From: Candidatus Chlorohelix allophototropha
GTDB taxonomy: Bacteria; Chloroflexota; Chloroflexia; Chloroheliales; Chloroheliaceae
NCBI RefSeq assembly: GCF_030389965.1
Contig: NZ_CP128399.1
Location: forward strand, 496,001-560,000
Length of the DNA: 64,000 nt
Direction of reading: 5' to 3'
Below are positions 54,211 through 64,000 of the stretch, piece after piece (the first letter of the stretch is position 1; every line of letters starts with the position of its first letter). The notes below the pieces were generated by a model. That model made no database searches and had not been told where the DNA came from. It worked only from the letters and a program-made list of their open reading frames with translations. The translations under genes and the position numbers were made by a program.

Positions 54211-55356
54211 ATGATGTACAACCCCCTAGCACCAGTATCCGATACAGCAGTAATTTACCACGAAGTTTTTAACGAGCGTGGTTTTTCACGGCTTACCCGC
54301 TCATGGGAACGCTATCGTGTTGCTCTTCTTAAATTCCGCGAATTGGCTCTTATTGATTCCAACTATGACCCGGCAAATCCTCCTGAGATAAACTCAAGCG
54401 GTAGGGTTAGCGTTTACCACCCGGTTCAGGCAACTATCGAAGAATTGAGCATCGTACACGACCCTGCTTATATCCAGTTTGTCATTGAAATGGATGAAAA
54501 AGGTGAGGGTATGTTTGACCGAAACGATACTCCTGCTTGGCGTGGTATTTACCGCAGAGCAGCCATGGCAGTTGGCGCTACTCTTTTAGGGGCAGATTTA
54601 ATTGCTACCGATAGGGTAAAGCATGTTTTTAACCCGGCGGGTGGCTTGCACCATGCTCAATATGATCGAGCTTCCGGCTTTTGCCTGTTCAACGATATAG
54701 TAATGGCGGTTCGGCGTTGGCAAAAGCAATACGGTTTTGAACGTATCGCAATTCTCGATGTAGATGGACATCATGGCGATGGTACGCAGAACTTGCTGTA
54801 TCATGAGCCAATTCTGACCGTCTCGCTGCATATGTACGATGGGCGTTTTTTTCCGCGCACCGGAACGCTTGAAGAGCGCGGAAGTGGTAAGGGTGAAGGT
54901 TATTGCCTTAACTTACCTTTCCCCCGCTTTACCACCGATGCAGAATATCTGAAAGGTTTTGATTTGGCGCTTGAAGCGGTGGAACGCTACAGACCACAGG
55001 CTATAATCTTGCAATATGGCGCGGATGGGCACTATACCGATCGAATGTCGGGTTTGAAGCTATCCACCAGAGCCTATGAGTATGTGGCGGAACAAACACA
55101 TGCATTGGCTCATCGGGCTTGTAATGGACGCTTATTGGTAGTAGGCGGTGGTGGCTACGAACCGGAGGTTGTGGAGCGGTGCTGGGCAATCTTGCTGGCA
55201 CAACTTGCCGGGCAAAAAACTGTTTCTGCCGCCGCTTACACCGCTTTGCATGACCCACTAACCGACATGCCACAACCTAATCCCGATTCGATAGCACAAT
55301 CCAGCCAAATGTTGAGCTTGGCTAAAGACGTTTTAGATTCTATGAATTTAAGGTAG
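54211..55356 (+). CDS. Histone deacetylase-like (AcuC-type) amidohydrolase
   Basis: This 381-residue zinc hydrolase of the arginase/deacetylase superfamily has the catalytic LDVDGHHGDGTQ, NPAGGLHHAQ, SGFCLFNDI, and QYGADGHYTDRM. It could deacetylate acetyl-CoA synthetase, as Bacillus AcuC does, or polyamines. It begins 29 bases after tRNA-Phe with no clear ribosome site, and two ATG codons in tandem make the exact start uncertain by one codon. Its stop lies 3 bases from the convergent DUF2231 gene. Confidence 0.9.
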   Translation: MMYNPLAPVSDTAVIYHEVFNERGFSRLTRSWERYRVALLKFRELALIDSNYDPANPPEINSSGRVSVYHPVQATIEELSIVHDPAYIQFVIEMDEKGEGMFDRNDTPAWRGIYRRAAMAVGATLLGADLIATDRVKHVFNPAGGLHHAQYDRASGFCLFNDIVMAVRRWQKQYGFERIAILDVDGHHGDGTQNLLYHEPILTVSLHMYDGRFFPRTGTLEERGSGKGEGYCLNLPFPRFTTDAEYLKGFDLALEAVERYRPQAIILQYGADGHYTDRMSGLKLSTRAYEYVAEQTHALAHRACNGRLLVVGGGGYEPEVVERCWAILLAQLAGQKTVSAAAYTALHDPLTDMPQPNPDSIAQSSQMLSLAKDVLDSMNLR

Positions 55357-55359
55357 CGC

Positions 55360-55890
55360 CTACTTTATACCGATACCATAGGTATAAACCAGTTCCCCAC
55401 CATAGTAGCCCGTTGCCGACAGAAACCCAACCGCCACCAATGCGCCCAGAAGATACACTACTAGAAAAAAGACAGGCACAATTTGGGCACGTGCGAAAAT
55501 AGCACCCAGAAAAACTATCGGGGAATTCTTGAGTTCTGCAAGTTTCTGTTTGTCACGCAATAAAAACCAACCCCAAATTGCCAACCTGAACATGATTAAT
55601 AAGCCAAAGGCAACGATTGTTAAATTTGCAAACAGCTTGTGGGTTTCATAAACATCGGTAGAAGCGCCGCTGCGTCTTATCGCTGACATGAAACGTTCGG
55701 CGTTTTCTTCCCCGGTTTGGCGAGTTACCAAAGCGGTAATGCCACCAACCGCCATTAATACCATTTCCACCACCCGCAACCAACCGAGCTTTGGAAAGCT
55801 TGCAACAAACCCGGCTACAACACCGGCAATTAATAATGCTATGGGAAAATGAACAAGTAAGGGATGCAGAGGAGCGCCATAGGGGGTCAT
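55360..55890 (-). CDS. DUF2231 membrane protein
   Basis: This 176-residue membrane protein has four hydrophobic segments and begins GAPLHPLLVHFPIALLIAG, the hallmark of DUF2231. HPLLVHFP histidines are conserved in the family and might bind heme or metal. ATG at 55890 follows GGAGGAA; the longer ORF start at 55926 is rejected. It is divergent from the hypothetical gene at 56037. Function is unknown. Confidence 0.87.
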   Translation of the reverse strand: MTPYGAPLHPLLVHFPIALLIAGVVAGFVASFPKLGWLRVVEMVLMAVGGITALVTRQTGEENAERFMSAIRRSGASTDVYETHKLFANLTIVAFGLLIMFRLAIWGWFLLRDKQKLAELKNSPIVFLGAIFARAQIVPVFFLVVYLLGALVAVGFLSATGYYGGELVYTYGIGIK

Positions 55891-55930
55891 AAAATAGTTC
55901 CTCCAAGGTTTAACTAAATATAACAAAAGC

Positions 55931-55958
55931 TTGAATGTATCTGCTAAAATGGTATTAT
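55931..55958 (+). promoter_or_regulatory. Promoter for the gene at 56037
   Basis: TTGAAT (55931-55936) and TATTAT (55953-55958) are 16 bases apart on the + strand, about 80 bases before the GTG start. AAGCTT words flank the region on either side. Confidence 0.5.
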
Positions 55959-56036
55959 ACTGCTAAAGTAAGCTTATTGCTTTAGTTTGGTAAAAAAAGT
56001 ATTGGAGTAGGTTACCTCAAAAAGGGTAGGCAAATC

Positions 56037-56942
56037 GTGGCAACTAAAAAAGGTCAAGCACTGGCAAAATACGCCCCGTTAACTCAAAACGAGCAGGTAA
56101 TGCTCCAGAACCTGCGTAGAAGTACGGTCATCGGTGATTTTGTAGCCATCTGCCGAACTGATTATGTTCAGCCTTATTGGGACCTTTGGGTTACCGGCTA
56201 TAACTATTACTGGACTGAATGGTTATTTTTGGTGAAGAACTTATTGCAAAGCCCGGATGATCTTTCGACTCTGGTTTATTTACCGGAAGATTTGGGCGAA
56301 GTATATCTGGTGGATGTCCCTGCACAAGCGCCAACCCTGCAACACCTCACTCAAAAAGGGATACGCGATTATGAATTGTCTTCCGGTTACGAGGCTGCGG
56401 TTAATCGAGAATTATTGAAAGATTATGGTGTTGAGCCGTCCCGCTCTGTATTTCATTCGGTTGACCCACAGACTGGCGATTGGTGGACGGTTCTAGATCA
56501 AGGCTTATCCGTGAAATACAACAACTTCGAGGTGGAATTTAACGGCGTGAGCTATAAATATAGCTTCCCAAAAGATGTAGAAGCCGCCACCGCGATGTCT
56601 ATGAGCTATGCCACTAGGCGTGGCGCTTATCCTATGGAAGAAAGCCTCAAAGCTAACCAGAAGTTCGATATTGTTCCGGCAATACCGGATGGAAAAACGG
56701 CTAACATTTGGGTGCGCGAGTTTTATGCCGACCCGTCACAGAATGCCCCTTTTGAGATAATGAGTTTCCAATGCACCCAGATGCCACCCGAATCTATTAC
56801 TCCCGGCGAGCCTTCAGTGCATTTTAATCTGTCTTTTGGCAACCGTATAAGCCTAGATGCCAGCGTTGCCGATTACCTAGCGCGTAAATACGTCCAACTG
56901 GGCTTACGCAGCCCCTCAGTACGTTTTAAGAGTGTTTATTAA
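56037..56942 (+). CDS. Hypothetical 301-residue protein
   Basis: This protein is unrecognised. It is soluble, Tyr/Trp-rich and has two parts: residues about 1-110 (helical, TGYNYYWTEWLFLVKNLL) and about 130-300 (beta-rich, ending VQLGLRSPSVRFKSVY). There is no signal peptide, membrane helix or clear catalytic motif. The GTG start has only a weak AGGGTAGG ribosome site. It has its own promoter and converges with the ArsR gene, with stops 6 bases apart. Confidence 0.75.
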   Translation: MATKKGQALAKYAPLTQNEQVMLQNLRRSTVIGDFVAICRTDYVQPYWDLWVTGYNYYWTEWLFLVKNLLQSPDDLSTLVYLPEDLGEVYLVDVPAQAPTLQHLTQKGIRDYELSSGYEAAVNRELLKDYGVEPSRSVFHSVDPQTGDWWTVLDQGLSVKYNNFEVEFNGVSYKYSFPKDVEAATAMSMSYATRRGAYPMEESLKANQKFDIVPAIPDGKTANIWVREFYADPSQNAPFEIMSFQCTQMPPESITPGEPSVHFNLSFGNRISLDASVADYLARKYVQLGLRSPSVRFKSVY

Positions 56943-56948
56943 AGCTAT

Positions 56949-57350
56949 CTATTCTTCAGGGAGATGGTGATCCGGCAGATTATTTTGTACATGATCTAGA
57001 TGGTAAATCACTTCATTGAAAAGATTGCCAACGTGGTTATCATCTATCGAGTAAAAAATTGTGTTTCCTTCGCGCCGGAATTTGACCAGCCGAATATCAC
57101 GCAATCCTTTTAAGTGATGTGAGACGCTGGAAGTAGAACTACCCACTACCATAGCAAGATCGGTTACCCTTAGCTCATGACGGGTGAGCGCGAGGATGAT
57201 TTTGCAGCGGGTAGGGTCAGAAAGTGCCTGAAATATGCGCGCAATAATACCCATCTCTTCATTGCCGGGCATTGCGGCACGCACTTGTTCTAGCGTGGTT
57301 TCTTCATTTTCAAATGGAACACGGTGCTTTAGCACCAAAAGTTCCTCCAT
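56949..57350 (-). CDS. ArsR/SmtB-family metal sensor (CzrA type)
   Basis: This 133-residue winged-helix repressor has a recognition helix near VVGSSTSSVSHHLKGL and a wing FRREGNTIFYSI. The last helix shows D-x-H-x10-H-x2-H (starting IDDNHVGN and ending YHLDHV), the alpha-5 site by which CzrA and similar proteins bind Zn or Co. There is no Cys in the N-terminal arm. It should repress a metal-efflux gene when metal is scarce, but the closest candidate (the Mn2+ ATPase, 1.3 kb upstream) already has its own riboswitch. Confidence 0.92.
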   Translation of the reverse strand: MEELLVLKHRVPFENEETTLEQVRAAMPGNEEMGIIARIFQALSDPTRCKIILALTRHELRVTDLAMVVGSSTSSVSHHLKGLRDIRLVKFRREGNTIFYSIDDNHVGNLFNEVIYHLDHVQNNLPDHHLPEE

Positions 57351-57460
57351 GCACTAAAATTTCCAAGAAAATCTAGAGGGTATACTAATTGAGTGGGCGG
57401 ACGCTGTCAATTCGACTTCACTTTGCGCCGGATTTTTAGCCTCTATTGGAATTACTCTGC

Positions 57461-58084
57461 TTAGTTTGTGTTCAGCACTCTTTCGAGGGTTTGTTTTAGT
57501 TCTGTTAAAGTGTAGGGTTTAGACAATACACCCTTAAAGCCATGCTCGTAGAAATTAGACATCACTGCACTGGTGGAATAGCCACTGGATACAATAGCTT
57601 TAGCTTCCGGGTCAATTTCAAGCAGTTTTTTGATTGCTTCTTCTCCACCCATTCCGTCAGGTATAGTTAGATCCATAATAACAACCGCGACAGGCTCATC
57701 GGATAGCTGCTCTTCTTTATAAATTTTGAGAGTTTGTTTCCCATCCACCGCTTGCAAAACTTTATAACCCAATTTGGTGAGGGCGCGCTTTAGCAAGTTA
57801 CGTACAGCCGACTCATCATCCATAACCAATACTTTGTATGCGGTTGGTTGGGTTCGTGAGCTTAGTGGTTCCATATCCGAATTCTGAGTTAAACCTGGTA
57901 GGTTACTATTATAATTAGTCCCGCTTTTAGTCTGTGATTCTGTGACAAGTGCCTTATTGTTTAATTCAGCAGCTTTATTTGGTGAATTGTTTTCTAATTC
58001 GGCTAACGTGTCCCGCAGAAGCTGGTTTTCCAAAATCAAGTCACTTACGGATTTGTTATTTGCTGACATTATAGTCTGTGCCAT
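57461..58084 (-). CDS. Receiver-only response regulator
   Basis: This 207-residue protein has about 80 N-terminal polar residues, starting with a short coiled coil, then a CheY-like receiver (VLVMDDESAVR, phospho-Asp in VVIMDLTIPD, SSGYS, Lys in LSKPY). There is no DNA-binding output domain, so it probably acts by protein-protein contact. No kinase gene adjoins it. Confidence 0.9.
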   Translation of the reverse strand: MAQTIMSANNKSVSDLILENQLLRDTLAELENNSPNKAAELNNKALVTESQTKSGTNYNSNLPGLTQNSDMEPLSSRTQPTAYKVLVMDDESAVRNLLKRALTKLGYKVLQAVDGKQTLKIYKEEQLSDEPVAVVIMDLTIPDGMGGEEAIKKLLEIDPEAKAIVSSGYSTSAVMSNFYEHGFKGVLSKPYTLTELKQTLERVLNTN

Positions 58085-58424
58085 GTATTTTATAATGACT
58101 TAATTTTATTAGTGATTATATATATTCATTTAGGTAAATTTATAAATCCATTATATCTCAGTTTCTTATGAACTGTATTATTGAAAATGTAAAAACTAAC
58201 ATAACTATTCACCCCCTAACCCCCTCAAGGGGGAAAAGAGAGAGGGTGAGTTCAAGGGGACACCCCTTGCGACCCCGCACAGGGATTGCACCCCTGAGAA
58301 CCCCGCTTGGATTCCGTTAGTTACATAGGTCTATTTTCTATCTGCCTGAATTGTTACAAACTAACATAACAATTGATTTTTGATGTTTTAGCTTATGCCA
58401 ACTAAATTCAAAACTCGGCTTCCA
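58085..58424. other. Gene-free region with a repeat-flanked GC-rich block
   Basis: Here there is no credible gene. The 58193-58370 block is GC-rich and flanked by a 13-base direct repeat (AAACTAACATAAC at 58193-58205 and 58358-58370). It holds the hairpins CCCCC/GGGGG (58220-58233) and AAGGGG/CCCCTT (58254-58268). It looks like a small interspersed or MITE-like insertion. The rest is AT-rich. Confidence 0.45.
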
Positions 58425-58453
58425 TTGACATCACCTGCAAATAGGGCTACTAT
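58425..58453 (+). promoter_or_regulatory. Sigma-70-type promoter of the Mn2+ ATPase
   Basis: TTGACA (58425-58430) and TACTAT (58448-58453) are 17 bases apart. The start site would be near 58460, so the riboswitch lies in the leader. Confidence 0.75.
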
Positions 58454-58487
58454 AAAATTGAGGGAAAGTATTATTACTTCCCCTGTA

Positions 58488-58594
58488 ATGGGGAGTAACC
58501 GCCCGCTGGTACGGGCTAGATAGTCGTCAGCACGGAGTATATCTCCCGGCTATCTGGAAGCGCTTTTTGTAAGGTGCTAACGGTGAGACCATCA
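58488..58594 (+). ncRNA. yybP-ykoY Mn2+ riboswitch
   Basis: The aptamer shows the class hallmarks: GGGGAGTA near the 5' end (58490-58497), and AGTCGTCA with ACGGAG in the first arm, closing with CTCCCGGCTATC. P1 is ATGG with CCAT near 58592. The layout matches the Lactococcus yybP aptamer. P1's 3' strand overlaps the 5' arm of the terminator, so Mn2+ binding would hold P1 and prevent termination (an ON switch). Confidence 0.93.
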
Positions 58595-58628
58595 CGGCTT
58601 ATTAGCGTGTGATGGTTTTTTCTTTTTC
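58588..58628 (+). terminator. Riboswitch-controlled terminator
   Basis: ACCATCAC (58588-58595) pairs with GTGATGGT (58609-58616), followed by a T tract. Its 5' arm is shared with P1 of the Mn2+ aptamer, so it is the expression platform. Confidence 0.9.
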
Positions 58629-58662
58629 AGGAAAAGCCTGAACTAGAAAGGAGTATGTCCAG

Positions 58663-61425
58663 ATGCCAACCCAAGTTATAACCTCACCTTCAACCCCTCC
58701 TACCAATTCAATTCCATGGCACACCCTTGAGCAAAAAGAAATAATCGCTCACTTCGAGGTAAATCCTGAAATCGGCTTTTCTCAAACAAAAGTTGACCAA
58801 CTTCTGCTTGACTATGGCGCTAATGAATTGTTGGATAAAGGGGTTAAACCCCCCCTAAAAATTTTCTGGGAACAACTTACGGCTGTAATGGTGCTAATCC
58901 TACTGGCTGCCGCCGCGCTTTCATTATTTCTAAGCAAATTTCTTGAAGCCGGTTCAATATTAGCAATAGTTATCCTGTTTACCATTTTAGGTTTTGTACA
59001 GGAATATCGCGCTGCAAAAGCTATTGCGGCTCTTAAAAAGCTGGCTGTTCCGGCAGTACGGGTTTTTCGTGATGGAAAACTGGTTGAAATAAGCGCACGT
59101 TTCCTTGTTCCGGGCGATATTATTCTGCTAGAAACCGGCAATCTTCTTCCAGCCGATTGCAGAATTATAGAGAGCTTTAACCTGCGAATTCAGGAAGCTG
59201 CCCTTACCGGGGAATCAGAACCGGTAGAAAAAACTACTAGTGCCCTTGCAAATGCAGATTTACCTCTGGCAGATCGTCTCAATATGGGGTACATGGGTAC
59301 GCTGGTAACTTATGGTCGTGGCAAAGCGCTGGTGGTTGAGACCGGAATGCGTACCGAGCTTGGCAAGATTGCCTCGCTTATTCAGAGCGTCAAAGAAGAG
59401 TTAACCCCCCTTCAGCAAAAGCTGGATAAAGTGGGTAAACAACTGGCGCTTGGTGGGGTGGCGGTGGCACTTCTAATAATGGTATTGGGTTTGTTGACCG
59501 GAGAAGAGCTTACCAAAATGTTGCTTACCGCTATCGGGGTGGCGGTGGCGGTGATTCCCGAAGGTTTACCCGCAGTTGTAACTATAACATTGGCGCTAGG
59601 AGCGCAGCGTATGCTCAAACGCAATGCTCTGATTCGCAAGTTACCTGCCGTTGAAACGCTAGGCTCCGTGACGGTTATTTGCTCGGATAAGACCGGCACG
59701 CTCACCGAGAACCGGATGGTAGTACAGATAATTGATGTTGCAGGGCATCGTCTTGAAGTAGCAAAGCAAGCTATCGCTTCACAGCAACCTGTTGGGGTGA
59801 CAATGTTGCTGGCGGCGGTAACCCTATGTAATGATGCACATCTTCAGACTGCTGAAAATTCGGAAAATTCTGGGATTATCGGCGATCCTACTGAGGGGGC
59901 GCTATTGCTGGCAGCTTTACAGGGGGGAATGGTCAACGATGAATTGCTGGATAGCATGCCGCGAATCGGTGAATTACCCTTTGATTCTAGTCGCAAACGC
60001 ATGACTACCGTCCATCATTGCCCCGATAAGCTTTTGCCGAAGGAAGTGTTAAAGGTCTGGCAAGCTATCCCTCAAAATCGCTACCTTGCTTTTACCAAAG
60101 GCGCGGTGGACTATCTGCTAAAGGTTTCCAGCCATGTTTGGCTTGAAAATGCGGTCAAGCCGATGGATTCTGAAATAAGGCAGCGAATACAAGTTGCTGG
60201 AGATGCGCTATCTGCCAGCGGTATGCGGGTGTTAGGTGTAGCCTATCGGCATATTAATCATACTGACATTAAGGAAGAAGACGAATCTGGCTTAATATTT
60301 ATTGGGTTGGTTGGGATGATAGACCCTCCCCGCGAGGAAGTTCGTGAAGCCGTTACACGCTGTAAAACTGCTGGAATACTTCCGGTTATGATTACCGGCG
60401 ACCATCCGCTTACTGCCAATTATATAGCGCGCGATTTGGGTATTACTACCGAAACCACCGTACTGACAGGCGATGAATTATCCAAAATGAACGAGCAGCA
60501 ACTGAATGAGGCAGTTGAGAATGTATCGGTTTTTGCGCGGGTTGCGCCTGAACACAAGCTTAGAATTGTACAAGCATTGCGAAATAAAGGGCATATCGTA
60601 GCCATGACCGGAGATGGAGTAAATGATGCTCCCGCTTTGAAAAAGGCTGATATTGGCGTAGCAATGGGCATTACCGGCACCGATGTTGCTAAAGAAGCCT
60701 CTGATATGGTACTCCGGGATGATAATTTTGCCACAATCGTGGCGGCGGTAGAGGAAGGACGGGTTATCTATGATAACCTGCGTCGCTTTGTAATGTTTTC
60801 GGTGGCGGGGAATATCGGCAAAGTGGCAGTAATGCTGTTCTGGCCCCTACCGTTTGCGTTATCTGGTTTGAAAGTGGAGACAACGGTGGCATTATTACCC
60901 TTGCAACTGCTCTGGCTAAACTTGATGACCGATGGTTTGTTGGGCTTGAGCATGGGCATGGAAAAAGCGGAAAAAAATGTTATGAACCGACCACCCAATT
61001 CACCTGATAGCGGTATTTTCAGTGGGGGTATGGGTTTACGGGTGAGTTGGATTGGCGTGGTGATTGGGCTAATCGCTCTGGTAGTGGGCGTGGTTTACAA
61101 TATGTTAGGTTTCCAGCAATGGCAGAGCATGATTTTTACTACGCTTGCCTTCTTGCAAATATTTCAGGCGTTGGCTACCCGCTCAAATTACGATTCACTT
61201 TTCAGCATCGGAATCTTCAGCAACCGGGTGATGTGCTATATCATTGGTATAATGGCGGTTTTACAGGTTGCGGCGATTTATACCCCCTTGTCAGTTTTTC
61301 TGGGGCTTAAAGAATTATCGCCGCTCGATTTCCTGCTTAGTGTTGCTTTGAGCGCTATATTACTGGTAGTAATTGAGTTTGTTAAGCTCTTCAAACGACG
61401 ACGGGCTGGATTAATTCCCGGCTAA
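58663..61425 (+). CDS. P2-type cation ATPase, probable Mn2+ exporter
   Basis: This 920-residue P-type ATPase has a cation-ATPase N domain, the phosphorylation motif [13 protein letters not shown], the TGES actuator segment, [20 protein letters not shown] and ten membrane helices. The TM4 site is VIPEGLPAV and TM6 NLMTDGL, as in SERCA/PMR1-type pumps. TM5 reads GNIGK: the residue equivalent to SERCA Glu771 is Lys, suggesting one ion site as in Listeria LMCA1 (which has Arg there). With the Mn2+ riboswitch upstream, Mn2+ efflux is the best guess, with Ca2+ possible. The 3' end overlaps clpB's stop by 4 bases. Confidence 0.93.
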   Translation: MPTQVITSPSTPPTNSIPWHTLEQKEIIAHFEVNPEIGFSQTKVDQLLLDYGANELLDKGVKPPLKIFWEQLTAVMVLILLAAAALSLFLSKFLEAGSILAIVILFTILGFVQEYRAAKAIAALKKLAVPAVRVFRDGKLVEISARFLVPGDIILLETGNLLPADCRIIESFNLRIQEAALTGESEPVEKTTSALANADLPLADRLNMGYMGTLVTYGRGKALVVETGMRTELGKIASLIQSVKEELTPLQQKLDKVGKQLALGGVAVALLIMVLGLLTGEELTKMLLTAIGVAVAVIPEGLPAVVTITLALGAQRMLKRNALIRKLPAVETLGSVTVICSDKTGTLTENRMVVQIIDVAGHRLEVAKQAIASQQPVGVTMLLAAVTLCNDAHLQTAENSENSGIIGDPTEGALLLAALQGGMVNDELLDSMPRIGELPFDSSRKRMTTVHHCPDKLLPKEVLKVWQAIPQNRYLAFTKGAVDYLLKVSSHVWLENAVKPMDSEIRQRIQVAGDALSASGMRVLGVAYRHINHTDIKEEDESGLIFIGLVGMIDPPREEVREAVTRCKTAGILPVMITGDHPLTANYIARDLGITTETTVLTGDELSKMNEQQLNEAVENVSVFARVAPEHKLRIVQALRNKGHIVAMTGDGVNDAPALKKADIGVAMGITGTDVAKEASDMVLRDDNFATIVAAVEEGRVIYDNLRRFVMFSVAGNIGKVAVMLFWPLPFALSGLKVETTVALLPLQLLWLNLMTDGLLGLSMGMEKAEKNVMNRPPNSPDSGIFSGGMGLRVSWIGVVIGLIALVVGVVYNMLGFQQWQSMIFTTLAFLQIFQALATRSNYDSLFSIGIFSNRVMCYIIGIMAVLQVAAIYTPLSVFLGLKELSPLDFLLSVALSAILLVVIEFVKLFKRRRAGLIPG

Positions 61426-64000
61426 TAGTCGTCGTCATCCTCCTCATCGTAGGAATGTGCCGGGTTGATTTCACTGATTGCCCCTTCGCGGCGGCATAGG
61501 AAAATCAGCCCGGCATTTTCTTTTCGGTCAACTATAATCTGGTCGTTTTCAATAAATTGGCCGTCCAGCATCATCAATGCCAATGGGTCTAGCAATAACC
61601 GCTGGATTGCGCGTTTCAATGGACGCGCCCCGTAAACCGGATCATAGCCCTGCTCAACCAAATATTCTTTCGCTTGCTCGGTTAATTCTATTTCGATATG
61701 TCTATCAAGCAATCGCTTGCGCACTGTTATTAATTGCAACTCTACAATCTGACCAATTTGGCGGCGCGAAAGTGATTTGAAGATAATAGTTTCATCCACT
61801 CGGTTCAGAAATTCGGGGCGGAACTGTGCGCGCAAAGCCTGTGTCACCAATGCACGCATCTCCTCAGCCTGCCCCGGTTGTAAGTCGATAATATACTGGC
61901 TACCGATGTTTGAAGTCATAATAATGACGGTATTCTTGAAATCTACTGTACGCCCTTGCCCATCGGTGAGGCGACCATCATCAAGAATCTGAAGTAACAC
62001 GTTAAAAACATCCGGGTGTGCCTTCTCAATTTCATCCAGTAGCACTACACTATAAGGTCTGCGCCGTACCGCTTCGGTAATTTGACCCCCTTCATCGTAA
62101 CCGACATAGCCGGGTGGCGCGCCGATAAGTCGTGAGACGCTGTGCTTTTCCATATACTCGCTCATATCAATGCGTATCATTGCCTTTTCATCATCGAAGA
62201 GATATTCGGCAAGTGCGCGGGCTAGTTCGGTTTTACCCACTCCGGTAGGTCCGAGGAAAATAAAGCTGCCTAACGGACGATTGGGGTCTTGCAATCCGGC
62301 GCGGGCGCGGCGAATTGAATTTGAGATAGCCCGTACTGCTTCGCGCTGTCCTATTACTCGGTCATGCAAGCGTTCTTCCATGTGTACCAGCTTTTGCATC
62401 TCGCTTTCCATCAAGCGGCTTACCGGTACTCCCGTCCAACGCGAAACCACTTCGGCAATATCTTCCTCATCCACCTCTTCTTTTAGAAGCATGCCTTGTT
62501 TTTGCAGTTCTTCCAGTTTTTCCTCTTTGCCTTTAAGCTCATTTTCTAACTGTACCAATTGCCCGTATCTAAGCTGTGCCGCTCGTTCATAATCCGCGCT
62601 ACGTTCGGCTTTCTCTGCTTCGAGCCGGATGCTTTCTAGTCGTTCTTTAAGGCTGCTTACCGCTACAATTTGTTCTTTCTCTTGTTGCCAGCGCGCCCGC
62701 ATACCTCCGGCGGTTTCTTTCTGGTCGGCAAGCTCTCTTTCGATGTTTTCAAGACGTTCTTTGCTGGCAGCATCCTTTTCTTTGCGTAGGGCTTCCCGCT
62801 CAATTTCAAGTTGGGTGATACGCCGTTCGATTTCATCAAGCTCAACTGGCATACTGTCAATCTCGATGCGTATTTTAGAGGCGGCTTCGTCCACCAGATC
62901 GATTGCTTTGTCTGGCAGGAAGCGGTCGGTTATATAGCGATTGCTTAACATAGCTGCTGCTACCAATGCCGAATCCTTTATTCGCACCTTGTGATGCACC
63001 TCGTAACGTTCTTTCAAGCCTCGCAAGATGCTTATGGTATCCTCTACGCCCGGTTCGCCTACCAACACAGGCTGGAAGCGTCTTTCCAAAGCAGCATCTT
63101 TTTCAATATGCTTGCGGTATTCATCCAGTGTGGTTGCCCCAATGCAATGCAATTCACCTCTTGCCAGCATCGGTTTGAGCATGTTTCCGGCATCCATCGC
63201 GCCTTCGGCTTTTCCTGCGCCCACCACTGTATGCAGTTCATCAATGAACGCAATGATGCGTCCATCCGCTTCTTGAATTTCTTTTAGCACCGCTTTTAGA
63301 CGCTCTTCAAATTCGCCCCGGTATTTTGCGCCTGCCAGCATTGAGCTTAAATCAAGGGAAACAATACGTTTGTTTTTCAGTCCTTCCGGCACATCGCCCC
63401 GCACAATCCGCAACGCCATGCCTTCTACAATCGCGGTTTTACCGACTCCCGGTTCACCGATTAGCACGGGGTTATTTTTGCTTCGGCGGGATAGCACTTG
63501 TATTACACGCCTAATCTCAACATCACGTCCGATTACCGGGTCGAGTTTTCCGCGCCGTGCCAATTCGGTAAGATCGCGCCCGTATTTTTCAAGCGATTGA
63601 TATTTCCCTTCAGGATTGGCATCTGTCACTCTTTGATTCCCCCTTATCGCTGCCAGCACTCCATAAATGCGTTCACTCGTTACATTAAAAGATTTTAGAA
63701 TCTGATAGGCGGTGCACCCTGAATTATAGAAACCCTTGTCAGATTGTTGGTTAACCAACGCTAAAAGCAAATGTTCAGTGCTGGTGTAGTCATCTTTCAT
63801 TCTTCTGGCTTCATCAGCCGCTATCTCAAGAACTTTTCTAAGGTGTGCGGATGCGAAAATCTGGTTGTTAGCATTATAAACCTTTGGTAATCGCTCCAAA
63901 ATGGCGTTTATTTCATTTGTTAAAGCATTAATATCAACCCCAAGTTGACGCATTATTTCTGGCACTACGCCATCCGGTTGTTGCAAAAGCGCCAGCAAAA
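61422..64000 (-). CDS. clpB: ATP-dependent chaperone ClpB (5' end cut)
   Basis: At least 858 residues of a hexameric disaggregase; the start lies beyond the right edge, with about 40 residues missing. The N domain is partly present. NBD1 ([26 protein letters not shown]), the M coiled coil (about residues 370-500) and NBD2 ([32 protein letters not shown]) are complete. The tail is very acidic (DEEDDDDY). The M domain marks ClpB rather than ClpC. Upstream control, such as HrcA/CIRCE, is outside the window. Confidence 0.97.
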   Translation of the reverse strand, partial: LLALLQQPDGVVPEIMRQLGVDINALTNEINAILERLPKVYNANNQIFASAHLRKVLEIAADEARRMKDDYTSTEHLLLALVNQQSDKGFYNSGCTAYQILKSFNVTSERIYGVLAAIRGNQRVTDANPEGKYQSLEKYGRDLTELARRGKLDPVIGRDVEIRRVIQVLSRRSKNNPVLIGEPGVGKTAIVEGMALRIVRGDVPEGLKNKRIVSLDLSSMLAGAKYRGEFEERLKAVLKEIQEADGRIIAFIDELHTVVGAGKAEGAMDAGNMLKPMLARGELHCIGATTLDEYRKHIEKDAALERRFQPVLVGEPGVEDTISILRGLKERYEVHHKVRIKDSALVAAAMLSNRYITDRFLPDKAIDLVDEAASKIRIEIDSMPVELDEIERRITQLEIEREALRKEKDAASKERLENIERELADQKETAGGMRARWQQEKEQIVAVSSLKERLESIRLEAEKAERSADYERAAQLRYGQLVQLENELKGKEEKLEELQKQGMLLKEEVDEEDIAEVVSRWTGVPVSRLMESEMQKLVHMEERLHDRVIGQREAVRAISNSIRRARAGLQDPNRPLGSFIFLGPTGVGKTELARALAEYLFDDEKAMIRIDMSEYMEKHSVSRLIGAPPGYVGYDEGGQITEAVRRRPYSVVLLDEIEKAHPDVFNVLLQILDDGRLTDGQGRTVDFKNTVIIMTSNIGSQYIIDLQPGQAEEMRALVTQALRAQFRPEFLNRVDETIIFKSLSRRQIGQIVELQLITVRKRLLDRHIEIELTEQAKEYLVEQGYDPVYGARPLKRAIQRLLLDPLALMMLDGQFIENDQIIVDRKENAGLIFLCRREGAISEINPAHSYDEEDDDDY

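Noticed and set aside
1-64000. CRISPR array, prophage or intact insertion sequence
   Set aside because: No regularly spaced repeats, integrase, phage structural gene or complete transposase was seen.

Overview
The window is ordinary bacterial chromosome: about 55 protein genes, one tRNA, no phage, no CRISPR array and no intact insertion sequence. It suggests a Chloroflexota bacterium (moderate confidence). The secreted esterase at 14369-16111 has an N-terminal module ending in a GNVGQHYYYWRY-type motif that I associate with Chloroflexota exported proteins. A free-standing RemA/DUF370 protein, a bd oxidase with a short quinol loop and moderate GC fit the same group. No 16S rRNA gene is present to confirm it.

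Layout. 1-5.7 kb: acetyl-CoA and amino-acid carbon metabolism (thiolase, class II aldolase, lysine 6-aminotransferase, isocitrate lyase); malate synthase at 16.3-17.9 kb completes the glyoxylate bypass. 6.1-12.1 kb: fmt with a membrane-anchored metallophosphoesterase, then pnp with an RGG-type tail and a long leader hairpin, then a lipoprotein. 12.1-14.4 kb: the four preQ0/preQ1 genes queE, queC, queF and queD, with a pseudoknot-like element between queF and queD. 18.1-22.2 kb: pirin and two glycosyltransferases. 22.3-30.1 kb: threonine dehydratase, a sacsin-like GHKL ATPase, then a leftward histidine kinase - response regulator - FAD oxidoreductase - RemA - cardiolipin synthase unit. 30.2-34.7 kb: chemoreceptor, LytR-CpsA-Psr protein, and a ferredoxin-thioredoxin fusion. 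34.9-44.5 kb: a CobD-CobQ fusion, moeA, a nudix-MFS pair, a decayed stretch, and aldehyde:ferredoxin oxidoreductase. 44.5-50.5 kb: cydA-cydB-cydD-cydC. 50.8-54.2 kb: two paralogous RsbRD_N-like proteins, leuCD and tRNA-Phe. 54.2-64 kb: histone-deacetylase-like hydrolase, DUF2231 protein, a CzrA-type ArsR sensor, a response regulator, a P-type ATPase under a Mn2+ riboswitch, and clpB running off the right edge.

Most informative regulatory sites: a yybP-ykoY Mn2+ riboswitch with promoter and terminator ahead of the P-type ATPase; a perfect Rex-type palindrome lying inside two divergent promoters between cydA and the RsbRD_N-like pair; the possible RNA switch upstream of queF; and a possible structured RNA with an orphan leftward terminator upstream of the aldehyde oxidoreductase. 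Nothing here is a complete, clearly new multi-gene system. The best candidates for new biology are the ferredoxin-thioredoxin fusion, the que-locus pseudoknot, the Rex-linked RsbRD_N pair and the RemA/cardiolipin synthase two-component unit.
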